Assembly (NCBI GenBank): GCA_003963115.1
Contig: RXJQ01000058.1
Location: forward strand, 26,542 to 90,541
Length of the DNA: 64,000 bases
Direction of reading: 5' to 3'
Source: Burkholderiales bacterium
GTDB lineage: Bacteria > Pseudomonadota > Gammaproteobacteria > Burkholderiales > Burkholderiaceae_C
A program made the translations under genes and the position numbers. The notes beneath the pieces were generated by a model that was not told the DNA's origin, did no database searches, and worked only from the letters and a program-made list of their open reading frames with translations. Every line of letters begins with the position of its first letter. The first letter of the stretch is position 1. Below, in pieces: positions 1-8,067 of this stretch.

Positions 1-589
1 TGCCCGGGTAGAGCGTGATGTCCGCGCCAGCACGCGTGTGGCCATCGACATCCAGCGCACTCAGGTCACCATTGCAGCGGTAAGGCAGGCCATCGCGGAT
101 GGCAAAACCCACCTTCTGTGGATGCGCCCGGTGCAAGAAGCAGTCCAACTGCCAGCCTTTGGTGAAGACCTGCCTGGCGGCTTCGGGGCCATCGACTTCC
201 TGCAGCGCGACCACATCAGCATGTTGCTCATCGTGCAGTTGCATGGCGACGCGCGCCAGCGCCTCAAAGTCAGCGGTGGTGCGGGTGGGCGGAGGTGTGC
301 GACCCGGCGTGCAGGGCAAGTCGCGCTGATGGCTGGCGGGCTGTCGGGCCACGCAGCGTGAGGCCAACTCGTCGTGCGCACGTGGCGTCATCAGCCAGTC
401 CATGTTCCAGGTGGCCAGGGTGAGGCCATTCCTGTTGCTGGCGGCACTGGGGGGTGAGAATTTGTCGAGCCAGCCTGCATGAGCCTGGAGCGGCAAAAAG
501 GATGCGCCAAGCGCACAGCTCGCGACAAGCAAGGCGCGTGCAGACAATGTGAATGACAAGAGGAAGACTCCGCCGCGAACGCGGCTCAC
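1..589 (-). CDS. endonuclease/exonuclease/phosphatase family protein (3' end outside window)
   Basis: Reading the minus strand from a GTG at 589 gives about 196 residues before the window ends. The N-terminus has a basic start, a hydrophobic stretch and an Ala-His-Ala cleavage site, so it is probably exported. Next comes LTLATWNMDWL, the typical first strand of the EEP (DNase I-like) fold, and then VVALQEVDGPEAAR, whose LQEVD holds the metal-binding Glu of that fold. The GTG overlaps the TGA of the upstream kinase gene (GTGA), which decides the start and suggests translational coupling. Substrate (DNA, phospholipid or phosphate ester) cannot be told. The C-terminal catalytic His/Asp lie beyond the window. 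Confidence 0.7.
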   Translation of the reverse strand, partial: MSRVRGGVFLLSFTLSARALLVASCALGASFLPLQAHAGWLDKFSPPSAASNRNGLTLATWNMDWLMTPRAHDELASRCVARQPASHQRDLPCTPGRTPPPTRTTADFEALARVAMQLHDEQHADVVALQEVDGPEAARQVFTKGWQLDCFLHRAHPQKVGFAIRDGLPYRCNGDLSALDVDGHTRAGADITLYPG

Positions 590-1491
590 ACGCCCAGTGC
601 GGCGCGGTCCAGCGTGTAGTTCTGCGGGCCGGCTGCGGCGATCTTGATGGCGCCGATGCGGTTGGCCAGGGTCACCGACTTGACCAGGTCCCAGTCATTG
701 ACCAAGCCGTAGAGCAGACCGCCGCGGAAGGCGTCGCCGCAACCGGTCGGGTCCACGATGGCAGAGGCCTTCACGCCCGGCACATGGGTCTTCTCGCCTT
801 GAACATAGACGTTGCAGCCCTCGGCACCCAGGGTCTCGATCAGGCCCTTGAGGTGGGATTTGGACAGCTCGGCCAGGCTGCTGCCGGTGCGCTCGGCCAG
901 CATCTTGCCTTCGTAGTCGTTGACGGCGACCCAGGTGGCTTGCGAGACGAAGCGCTTGAGGTCCTCGCCATCGAACATGGGCAGGCCCTGGCCCGGATCG
1001 AAGATGAAGGGGATGTTGGCCGCCTTGAGCTGCTCGGCGTGCTGGATCATGGCGTCTCGGCCATCGGGTGCGACGATGGCCAGCTTGATGGCCGGATCCG
1101 CTTCGATGCGCTGGATGTGGGCCTGGCCCATGGCGCCGGGGTGGAAGGCGGTGATCTGGTTGTTGGCCTCGTCGGTGATGATGATGGCCTGGGCGGTGTA
1201 GTCGTCTTCCAGCGTGCGCACATGTTTGAGGCTCACCCCCATCTGCTCCAGGTGGTTGCGGTAGAGCGTGCCATCCTTGCCCAGCGTGGCCATGATCAGG
1301 GGCTCGCCGCCCAGTTGCTTGAGGCTGTAGGCGATGTTGCCGGCGCAGCCACCGAACTCCTTGCGCAGCGTGGGCACCAGGAAGCTCACGTTGAGGATGT
1401 GCACCTGCTCGGGCAGGATCTGCTGCGCGAAACGGCCATGGAAGTTGGTGATGGTGTCGAAGGCCAGGGAGCCGCAGATCAGGACAGACAT
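586..1491 (-). CDS. PfkB-family carbohydrate/adenosine kinase
   Basis: 301 residues, full length for the PfkB (ribokinase) family. The N-terminus MSVLICGSLAFDTI and the GGCAGNIAYSL segment near residue 48 match the substrate-binding side. DPTGCGDAFRGG at about 247-258 is the PfkB signature 2, with Asp253 as catalytic base and the GCG anion hole. Proteins of this type in Burkholderiales are usually annotated as adenosine or carbohydrate kinase; the substrate is not settled by sequence. It lies downstream of the DUF3426 gene and overlaps the EEP gene by 4 nt. The ATG at 1491 was chosen because upstream in-frame sequence is shadow of the neighbouring gene. Confidence 0.88.
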   Translation of the reverse strand: MSVLICGSLAFDTITNFHGRFAQQILPEQVHILNVSFLVPTLRKEFGGCAGNIAYSLKQLGGEPLIMATLGKDGTLYRNHLEQMGVSLKHVRTLEDDYTAQAIIITDEANNQITAFHPGAMGQAHIQRIEADPAIKLAIVAPDGRDAMIQHAEQLKAANIPFIFDPGQGLPMFDGEDLKRFVSQATWVAVNDYEGKMLAERTGSSLAELSKSHLKGLIETLGAEGCNVYVQGEKTHVPGVKASAIVDPTGCGDAFRGGLLYGLVNDWDLVKSVTLANRIGAIKIAAAGPQNYTLDRAALGV

Positions 1492-1531
1492 GGTGTGCCT
1501 CGGTGAATGCAAAAGGGGCTGCAAAGGGGTG

Positions 1532-3286
1532 TCAGGGGTAGAACAGCTCGGCCGTGTAGCCGGCTGGCCGGATATCGCTGGCCTTGATGCGCCATTGCAG
1601 CGTGGTGCTGCGCTGGCTGGGTGCCGCCGTGGGGACGCTGGCGGCGGGGCTGGCCGCATGGGCCGCATCCGCTTTGGTGTCGGCCTTGGGGTCGGCCGTA
1701 TCCAGCCACTGCGCGTCCTTGGGCGAGAACACGCGGCGGGCGATCACGGCGCCGCTTTCATCGGTCAAGGTCAGGTCCACATCGGGCCAGGCCAAATCGA
1801 TCGTGGCCTGGTTGCGCACGACCACGGTCAGGCGGTAGCTGTCGGGGCCCTCGGAGCTGGTGCGCACGAGTTCAAGATTGTCGACCTGCAAAGACTCCAG
1901 GCGCAGCGGTGGCGAGAGCTTGCAGCCCACGGCACCGCACCACTGGGCCAGCAACGGACGGCTGGCGGGATGATAGGCAGCGATCAGATCGCGGAACTGG
2001 TGCATCAGCTGCAGGCCGAGCGTGAGCAGCAGGCCCAGCGCGCACACCGAGAGCACAGCGCGCATGGCTGGATGACGCCAGAAGGCTTCGCGCTGGGCGC
2101 GCTTGAGGAACTCGGGCGTCTGGTCGGCAGGCGCGCGGCCGCGTGTGCCCGACTTGCCTGGGCGCTTGCTGGGCGGCGGCAGGGCCGCATCGTCGGATTC
2201 GATGTCGTCGGCGAAGCGCGAGGGCAGGGTGGGCTGGTCGTCGGGCGACTCGTTGGCGGGGGCGCCGGCTGGCGCGTTGGCTGGCAGGTTCGCGGGCGAG
2301 GCCAGTGGCTTGACCGGTGCACCGGCCGGTGTGCGCAGGGCGGCGGTGGACACCGGCGGCGCCGTCTTGGGCAAAGGCGCAGGGCTGGGTATAGAAGAGC
2401 GTGTCTCGTGCTCGAACGCCGAAGGGCCGAAGTCGGAGGCCCAGTCTTCCTCGGCGTCGATCATGGCGTCGCTGGGGAACTGGGCGTCGGCGAACTCGGG
2501 GCCGGACTGGCGGCGGTGCGGCGCGTGGCGCTCGCGCTCCGAGGGCATCAGGTAGCGCGAGTCCAGCGCATCGGCCTCATCGGTGCTGGGCACGTCCTCG
2601 GGCGGTTCATCCAGCCAGGGTTGTGCTTCTTCGTGCGCTGCGGGTTGCGGCACGAAGGGCTGCGTCACCGCGATGGGCGCAGGTTCGGGCGCGGGGGCCG
2701 GCGGCGGCACGCGCCCACGCGAGGTGGCGGCCAGCACCATCTCCAGCGGCGTGTTGTCGTCCACCGCGATGGCGGTGTCGAGCTCGAAATCGGTGGTGCC
2801 TTCGATGGCAGGCGGCTCCATCGCGAGGTCTTCTTCGACCTGGGGGCGGCGAGGCGGCTGTGGCTGCGGCGCCGGTGGCTCGGGCTCCGGTTCCGGCAAG
2901 GTCGAGCTGGCGAAGGTGGCCGGCTGGGTACGCGCCCATCCACCAGGCGGCTGGGACTCGATGCCCAGATTCAGTTCTTCCTCGGAGAGCAGGCCGTGCG
3001 AGCGCAGGGCGTCTGTCGCAGAAAGCTCGTCTGACGGGGCGGCGGCCGTTTGCGTGGCCCCAGCATGAACGGGCTCATCAATGGGCTCTTCAGCGATGGC
3101 TTGCTGCTGTTTAGCCGGCACCTGCCGGGGCGGAGGCGGCTCCTTTTCGAGGTCGAACAAGGAGGGCAGGGCGTTGAAGACCTCGTTGCAGCGGCCACAA
3201 CGCACCCAGCCTTCCGAGACCTTCAATTGGTCTTGGACGACCTTGAAGATCGTGCCGCAGTGGGTGCAACGGGTGGCCAGGCTCAT
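1532..3286 (-). CDS. zinc-ribbon domain protein with C-terminal DUF3426
   Basis: 584 residues. The first 45 hold a zinc-ribbon of the MJ0042 type: CTHCGTIFKV, then RCGRCNEVFNAL. A long low-complexity Pro/Ala/Glu-rich linker (about 45-400) follows, then one transmembrane helix (about 404-424, VLSVCALGLLLTLGLQL) and a C-terminal extracytoplasmic DUF3426 domain with the FYP end. This architecture is common just downstream of prmA in Burkholderiales. Function is unknown; the topology suggests a cytoplasmic zinc-binding head joined to a periplasmic domain. Linker length varies among relatives. Confidence 0.85.
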   Translation of the reverse strand: MSLATRCTHCGTIFKVVQDQLKVSEGWVRCGRCNEVFNALPSLFDLEKEPPPPRQVPAKQQQAIAEEPIDEPVHAGATQTAAAPSDELSATDALRSHGLLSEEELNLGIESQPPGGWARTQPATFASSTLPEPEPEPPAPQPQPPRRPQVEEDLAMEPPAIEGTTDFELDTAIAVDDNTPLEMVLAATSRGRVPPPAPAPEPAPIAVTQPFVPQPAAHEEAQPWLDEPPEDVPSTDEADALDSRYLMPSERERHAPHRRQSGPEFADAQFPSDAMIDAEEDWASDFGPSAFEHETRSSIPSPAPLPKTAPPVSTAALRTPAGAPVKPLASPANLPANAPAGAPANESPDDQPTLPSRFADDIESDDAALPPPSKRPGKSGTRGRAPADQTPEFLKRAQREAFWRHPAMRAVLSVCALGLLLTLGLQLMHQFRDLIAAYHPASRPLLAQWCGAVGCKLSPPLRLESLQVDNLELVRTSSEGPDSYRLTVVVRNQATIDLAWPDVDLTLTDESGAVIARRVFSPKDAQWLDTADPKADTKADAAHAASPAASVPTAAPSQRSTTLQWRIKASDIRPAGYTAELFYP

Positions 3287-3319
3287 AGGGCCCTATTTAT
3301 GCCATTGAATTGCAGGCGT

Positions 3320-4258
3320 TCACGCCGTTTTTTGGGCGGTCATCAGAATCCAGCCCTCTTCTTCGTTGGCGACCTGCAACTGCAAGCCGACTTCGGCGTA
3401 GGCGTCCTTCAGTTCCTGCTCCTGGCGCGCCAGGATGCCGGCCAGCACCAGATAGCCGCCCGGGGCCACATGAGCGGCCAGCAGTGGCGACAGCATCTTC
3501 AGTGGCGTGGCCAGGATGTTGGCCAGCACCACGGGGTAGGTCTGGGCCGCTTCACCGACCAGATCGGGCAGGCCGGCGTTGATCGGTGTCTTGCCTTCGG
3601 CGTTCTTCAAATGCGCCAGATTGACCTGGGCATTGGCGTTCGTGGCGTCCACGGCGGCTGGGTCGATGTCGACCGCATCCACCACGCCCGAGCCATGCAG
3701 CGCCGCACCGATGGCCAGGATGCCAGAGCCGCAGCCATAGTCCAGCACGCGCTGTCCCCGGTAGGCAGACGCGTTCTGAGCGATCCACTTCAGGCACATG
3801 CGCGTGGTCGGGTGCGTGCCCGTGCCGAAGGCCAGACCCGGGTCCAGCCGCATCACGGTCTTGGCTTGCGGGGGCACCTCATGCCATGTGGGCACGATGT
3901 AGAAGCGCTCGGTGATGGGCACGGGCTGGAACTGCGACTGAGTCAGGCGCACCCAGTCCTGCTCGTCCACCGGCTGGATACCCTGTACATGGATGTCAGC
4001 AGCCCAGTCCTGCGCCAGGATCAGCGTGGCGGCTTCGAGCGCTTCTGCTTCGCTGGGGAACAGGCTCTTGATGGTCGAGCGCTGCCAGGCCTCGCGGGGC
4101 ACCGGCATGCCGGGCTCGCCCCACAAGGCTTCTTCGTGCTCGGTGTCGGCATCAAAGTCTTCCACCGATACGGACAAGGCTTCGATCTCCATCAGCGCAT
4201 CGCTCAAGGTCTCGACTTCGGCCTCCTTGGCCAGCAGGGTAAGTTCAAACAAAGCCAT
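3320..4258 (-). CDS. prmA: ribosomal protein L11 methyltransferase PrmA
   Basis: 312 residues, usual family length. It trimethylates lysines and the N-terminus of ribosomal protein L11 using S-adenosylmethionine. SAM motif I is VLDYGCGSGILAIGAA, followed by the acidic VDIDPAAVDATNANAQVN loop; LANILATPL corresponds to the NILA substrate motif. The N-terminal L11-recognition domain (MALFELTLLAKE...) is present. Its start is 5 nt past the accC stop, so it belongs to the accBC operon, a conserved arrangement. Confidence 0.95.
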   Translation of the reverse strand: MALFELTLLAKEAEVETLSDALMEIEALSVSVEDFDADTEHEEALWGEPGMPVPREAWQRSTIKSLFPSEAEALEAATLILAQDWAADIHVQGIQPVDEQDWVRLTQSQFQPVPITERFYIVPTWHEVPPQAKTVMRLDPGLAFGTGTHPTTRMCLKWIAQNASAYRGQRVLDYGCGSGILAIGAALHGSGVVDAVDIDPAAVDATNANAQVNLAHLKNAEGKTPINAGLPDLVGEAAQTYPVVLANILATPLKMLSPLLAAHVAPGGYLVLAGILARQEQELKDAYAEVGLQLQVANEEEGWILMTAQKTA

Positions 4259-4263
4259 GGTGA

Positions 4264-5613
4264 TCAGCGCTTGCGAGCGGCCATCCAGTTCTCGAGGTAG
4301 TGGATGTCGGTGCCGCCTTCCACGAACTTGGCGTCCACCATCAGCTCCCGGTGCAGGGGGATGTTGGTCTGGATGCCTTCGACCACGGTCTCCGACAAGG
4401 CCGTGCGCATGCGGGCCAGGGCCTGCTCACGTGTGTCGCCGTGCACAATGATCTTGCCGATCATGGAGTCGTAGTTGGGGGGCACGAAGTAGTTGGCATA
4501 GGCGTGCGAATCGACGCGTACACCGGGGCCGCCGGGCGGGTGCCAGGTCGTGATGCGGCCAGGCGAAGGAATGAACTTCACCGGGTCCTCCGCGTTGATG
4601 CGGCACTCGATGGCATGGCCGCGCAACTCGATCTGGCGCTGCGTGAAGGGCAGCTTCTCACCAAAGGCCACGCGGATCTGCATCTGCACGATGTCGATGC
4701 CGCTGGTCATCTCGGTCACGGGGTGCTCCACCTGCACGCGGGTGTTCATCTCGATGAAGTAGAACTCGTCGTTCTCATACAGGAACTCGAAGGTGCCCGC
4801 GCCACGGTAGCCGATCTTCTTGCAGGCGGCCGCGCAACGCTCGCCGACCTTCTCGATGAGACGGCGGTTGATGCCGGGGGCCGGCGCTTCTTCGATGATC
4901 TTCTGATGGCGGCGCTGCATGGAGCAGTCGCGCTCGCCCAGCCAGACGGCGTTCTTGTGCTGGTCGGCCAGGATCTGGATCTCGACGTGCCGAGGATGCT
5001 GGAGGAACTTCTCCATATAGACCTCGGGATTGCCAAACGCAGCACCGGCCTCGGCCTTGGTGGTCTGCACGGCGTGGATCAGCGCAGCTTCGGTATGGAC
5101 CACGCGCATGCCGCGTCCACCACCGCCACCGGCGGCCTTGATGATGACCGGGTAACCCACGGTGCGGGCGATCTTGATGATCTCCTTGGGGTCATCAGGC
5201 AGGGCGCCTTCGGAGCCGGGCACGCAAGGCACGCCGGACTTGATCATGGCCTGCTTGGCCGAGACCTTGTCGCCCATGATGCGGATGGACTCGGGCGCCG
5301 GGCCGATGAAGGTGAAGCCCGATTGCTCGACGCGCTCGGCGAAGTCGGCGTTCTCGGAGAGGAAGCCATAGCCGGGGTGGATGGCCTCGGCATCGGTCAC
5401 TTCGGCGGCCGAGATGATGGCCGGCATGTGCAGGTAGCTTTGTGCCGAGGGGGCCGGCCCGATGCACACGGCCTCGTCGGCGAGCTTGACGTACTTGGCG
5501 TCGCGGTCGGCCTCGGAGTAGACCACCACAGACTGGATGCCCATCTCGCGACAGGCTCGTTGAATACGCAGGGCAATTTCCCCGCGATTCGCGATCAGGA
5601 TCTTCTTGAACAT
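4264..5613 (-). CDS. accC: acetyl-CoA carboxylase, biotin carboxylase subunit
   Basis: 449 residues, full length. It carboxylates biotin on AccB with ATP and bicarbonate, the first half-reaction of malonyl-CoA synthesis for fatty acids. The N-terminus [17 protein letters not shown] is diagnostic. The Gly-rich ATP-grasp loop [11 protein letters not shown] sits near residue 165, with [15 protein letters not shown] near 288-302. It starts 9 nt downstream of the accB stop in an accB-accC-prmA operon. Confidence 0.97.
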   Translation of the reverse strand: MFKKILIANRGEIALRIQRACREMGIQSVVVYSEADRDAKYVKLADEAVCIGPAPSAQSYLHMPAIISAAEVTDAEAIHPGYGFLSENADFAERVEQSGFTFIGPAPESIRIMGDKVSAKQAMIKSGVPCVPGSEGALPDDPKEIIKIARTVGYPVIIKAAGGGGGRGMRVVHTEAALIHAVQTTKAEAGAAFGNPEVYMEKFLQHPRHVEIQILADQHKNAVWLGERDCSMQRRHQKIIEEAPAPGINRRLIEKVGERCAAACKKIGYRGAGTFEFLYENDEFYFIEMNTRVQVEHPVTEMTSGIDIVQMQIRVAFGEKLPFTQRQIELRGHAIECRINAEDPVKFIPSPGRITTWHPPGGPGVRVDSHAYANYFVPPNYDSMIGKIIVHGDTREQALARMRTALSETVVEGIQTNIPLHRELMVDAKFVEGGTDIHYLENWMAARKR

Positions 5614-5622
5614 GAAGCCCCC

Positions 5623-6078
5623 TTATTCGATGATGAACAGGGGCTGACCGTATTCAACTGGCTGGCCGTTGTCGACCAGGATCTTGGAGATCACGCCGTC
5701 CTTGTCGGCCTCGATCTCGTTCATGATCTTCATGGCTTCGATGATGCACACGGCCTGGCCGGCCTTGACCGCATCGCCCACTTCGGCAAAGGGCTTGGCG
5801 CCGGGGCTGGATGAACGGTAGAAGGTGCCCACCATGGGCGACTTGACCACATGGCCCGTTTCTTCGACTGGGGCAGCGGCCTCGGCAGCAGGTGCGGCGG
5901 CGGCCACGGGGGCGGCCATCATCGGTGCGGCCTGTTGAACCATGGGGGCGGCCATGACCATGGGTGTGGCGCCGGCCTTGACGATGCGGACCTTGCCATC
6001 GGCTTCGGTGATTTCGAGTTCAGACACGTTGGACTCGGACACGAGGTCGATCAGGGTCTTGAGTTTGCGCAGGTCCAT
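5623..6078 (-). CDS. accB: acetyl-CoA carboxylase, biotin carboxyl carrier protein
   Basis: 151 residues from [12 protein letters not shown], the standard AccB N-terminus. The start at 6078 is preceded by GGAGAACCCAAA; an upstream in-frame ATG would add 14 atypical residues. An Ala/Pro-rich linker (about 40-75) leads to the biotinyl domain, with the biotin-accepting Lys117 in [11 protein letters not shown]. The protein carries carboxybiotin between AccC and the carboxyltransferase. Confidence 0.96.
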   Translation of the reverse strand: MDLRKLKTLIDLVSESNVSELEITEADGKVRIVKAGATPMVMAAPMVQQAAPMMAAPVAAAAPAAEAAAPVEETGHVVKSPMVGTFYRSSSPGAKPFAEVGDAVKAGQAVCIIEAMKIMNEIEADKDGVISKILVDNGQPVEYGQPLFIIE

Positions 6079-6161
6079 TTTGGGTTCTCCAGGAATGCGG
6101 TGAGAGCGGGTGACGCTCAATAATGGATGTGAGGCTGATGCCGGCCGGGGTGGTGGCCGGT

Positions 6162-6611
6162 TCAGCCGCGTGGGGTGGCGCCCAGCTTTTCGAGGGCGGC
6201 TTCCAAGGCCAGGCGGTAGCCCGACGCGCCCAGCCCCACGATCACGCCTTCGGCCAGATCGGAGAAATAGGAGTGGTGCCGGAAGGGCTCGCGCCGATGG
6301 ACGTTGGACAGATGCACTTCGATGAAGGGCAGGGCCACGCCCGCCAGTGCATCGCGCAGGGCGACGCTGGTGTGCGTGAAGGCCCCCGGGTTGATGAGGA
6401 TGAAGGATGTGCCGTCGGTGCGGGCAGCATGCACGCGATCGATCAGCGCGCCTTCATGGTTGCTCTGGAAGGCCGACAGGCTGGCGCCGCGTTGGGCGGC
6501 CAGTGCGGTCAGGCCGGTGTTGATCTGCTCCAGCGTGGTGGCGCCATAGACCTGGGGCTCGCGTGTGCCGAGCAGGTTCAGATTGGGGCCGTGGAGGACA
6601 AGAATCTGCAT
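6162..6611 (-). CDS. aroQ: type II 3-dehydroquinate dehydratase
   Basis: 149 residues. Shikimate pathway enzyme converting 3-dehydroquinate to 3-dehydroshikimate. The N-terminus [19 protein letters not shown] is characteristic, with catalytic Tyr22 in the VYG lid and His100 in [19 protein letters not shown] is the quinate-binding loop. The start at 6611 was chosen because the 23 upstream in-frame codons are unrelated to the family. aroQ-accB-accC is a conserved order in beta- and gammaproteobacteria. Confidence 0.96.
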   Translation of the reverse strand: MQILVLHGPNLNLLGTREPQVYGATTLEQINTGLTALAAQRGASLSAFQSNHEGALIDRVHAARTDGTSFILINPGAFTHTSVALRDALAGVALPFIEVHLSNVHRREPFRHHSYFSDLAEGVIVGLGASGYRLALEAALEKLGATPRG

Positions 6612-6764
6612 GTGTCTCTGGCTTGACTGCTTGTGCGCGGTGGTGTTGAACACCTCTGCGGCACCGGTAAGCTGGGCCAAGAAAATGAAAGTAGGCGGAT
6701 TTTAGACGCAAATGAGCGAAATTCCGACCATTCTTCTTGAAGTGTCCGATTTGGCTTGACTCAT

Positions 6765-7451
6765 TCAGGGGGTGCCCAGTTGGCGGGCCCAGGTGGCCAG
6801 CTCATCGAAATGCGTGGCGCCCATTTTGCGGTGCAGCACGCGGCCCTTGGCGTCGATCATGACCGAGAAAGGCAGCCCGCCCGACTCGTTGCCCAGGGCC
6901 TGGGCCAGTTCGGTACCGCCGAAGCCGGCCAGCCCGATGTCGAATCCTACCGCGACTTTGACCAAAAATTCTTTCACGGGGGTCGGCCCGTCGATGGCCA
7001 GGCCAATGACCCTCCAGCCCTTGGGGCCGAATTCGCGGTGGAAACGGTCCAGCTCGGGCATTTCCTTGACGCAAGGCGGGCACCAGGTCGCCCAGAAATT
7101 GAGCAAAACCGGGTGGCCCTGGGCGATGGACAGGCTCAGCGCCGTGCTGCCCTTGGGGGTGTCGAACTGCTGTTGCCAGAAGGCGGGCGCGAGCTGGTCA
7201 CCGGTGATGAAGGGGGCGCTGGCGGCTTGTTCGGCCGCGCTGGTGACGCTGACAGGCGCTTGGGCTGTGTCGCCGGTTTTTGGGGTGGTGCCGGAAGGTG
7301 CGCGCTTGAGCGCCACGAAGGCGCCCCCGGCTGCTGCAGCCAGGCCGGCGAGCACCAGCAGGGCGCGGCGCGTAGCTTGGCCGCTTTGCATCTGGGCATA
7401 CAGACGAGCGGGCTGTGATGTGGGGGAAGAGTCAGTAGATGACAAGGGCAT
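6765..7451 (-). CDS. TlpA/ResA-family thiol-disulfide oxidoreductase
   Basis: 228 residues from the ATG at 7451. A single N-terminal membrane anchor (about 29-48, RALLVLAGLAAAAGGAFVAL) exports a thioredoxin-fold domain with the WCPPC active site (Cys124, Cys127) in NFWATWCPPCVKEM. Family members reduce periplasmic disulfides, often in cytochrome c maturation. Another in-frame ATG at 7478 would overlap the preceding gene's stop region; there is no clear ribosome site for either, so the start is uncertain. Confidence 0.85.
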   Translation of the reverse strand: MPLSSTDSSPTSQPARLYAQMQSGQATRRALLVLAGLAAAAGGAFVALKRAPSGTTPKTGDTAQAPVSVTSAAEQAASAPFITGDQLAPAFWQQQFDTPKGSTALSLSIAQGHPVLLNFWATWCPPCVKEMPELDRFHREFGPKGWRVIGLAIDGPTPVKEFLVKVAVGFDIGLAGFGGTELAQALGNESGGLPFSVMIDAKGRVLHRKMGATHFDELATWARQLGTP

Positions 7452-7464
7452 GGTGTGAGGCTGG

Positions 7465-8064
7465 TCAGGCGCTGGCATCGGTCGCCAGGAGCTTGTGGAG
7501 TGAAGCCAGATCGCCCCGGTCGGTGCGGCCGCGTGCGTCGGGCTTGAGGGCGCCGCGCAGGTCGTCGGCATCGAGGATGGTCAGGTGCAGGCCGATGGGC
7601 TCGTTGAGGGCACGGCAGGGGATGGTCAGGCTCAGGCGGTCCACGCTGTCACCGCGCGGGCCGGGCACGCTGCCCACATCGTAGTCCAGGCCCTGGTTGA
7701 GCAGGCCGATCTCGGCGGATTTGCTGTCGTCGCAGTAGAGCTGGAGGTGGATGTCGTTGAGGCGGGTGGCCGTGCCGCGCCAGACGGCGCCGGTGAGGTG
7801 GGGGCGGAACTCGGCCAGGCGCGCCATCCAGGTGGCGGCTAGCTCGCGCAGGGCGCGCAGCTCGGCGGGCTGGGTGTCGGCGCAGAACACGGCGAGGTAC
7901 TCGAAGACCGCCTCTTCCACCTCGTCGTTATCGGGCAAGTCGCCTCGGCCGGTCAGGCCCAGCTGCTTGGCGGCACGGCGTTTGGCGGGCCCGTATTCCA
8001 GGCCCTCTTCAACGATGATGCGGGCCGCCGTGGCGGCGATCTCTGCGCTGGCTTGGCTCATCAT
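7465..8064 (-). CDS. conserved protein of unknown function (Burkholderiales type)
   Basis: 199 residues with no signal peptide or membrane segment. The N-terminus is helical (AAARIIVEEGLEYGPAKRRA). The central WRGTATRLNDIHLQLYCDD is reminiscent of a nucleotidyltransferase-like strand-turn with an acidic pair, but I cannot assign a family. It sits between the molybdopterin oxidoreductase and tlpA genes on the same strand with short gaps, so it is probably co-transcribed. Two adjacent ATGs (8064, 8061) are possible starts. Confidence 0.7.
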   Translation of the reverse strand: MMSQASAEIAATAARIIVEEGLEYGPAKRRAAKQLGLTGRGDLPDNDEVEEAVFEYLAVFCADTQPAELRALRELAATWMARLAEFRPHLTGAVWRGTATRLNDIHLQLYCDDSKSAEIGLLNQGLDYDVGSVPGPRGDSVDRLSLTIPCRALNEPIGLHLTILDADDLRGALKPDARGRTDRGDLASLHKLLATDASA

Positions 8065-8067
8065 GGA

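Noticed and set aside
1334..3034. Long plus-strand open frame (566 codons) opposite the DUF3426 gene
   Set aside because: Arg/Gly/Val-rich composition typical of the antisense of a GC-rich gene; no ribosome site or family motif. The minus-strand reading has a zinc ribbon and membrane helix.
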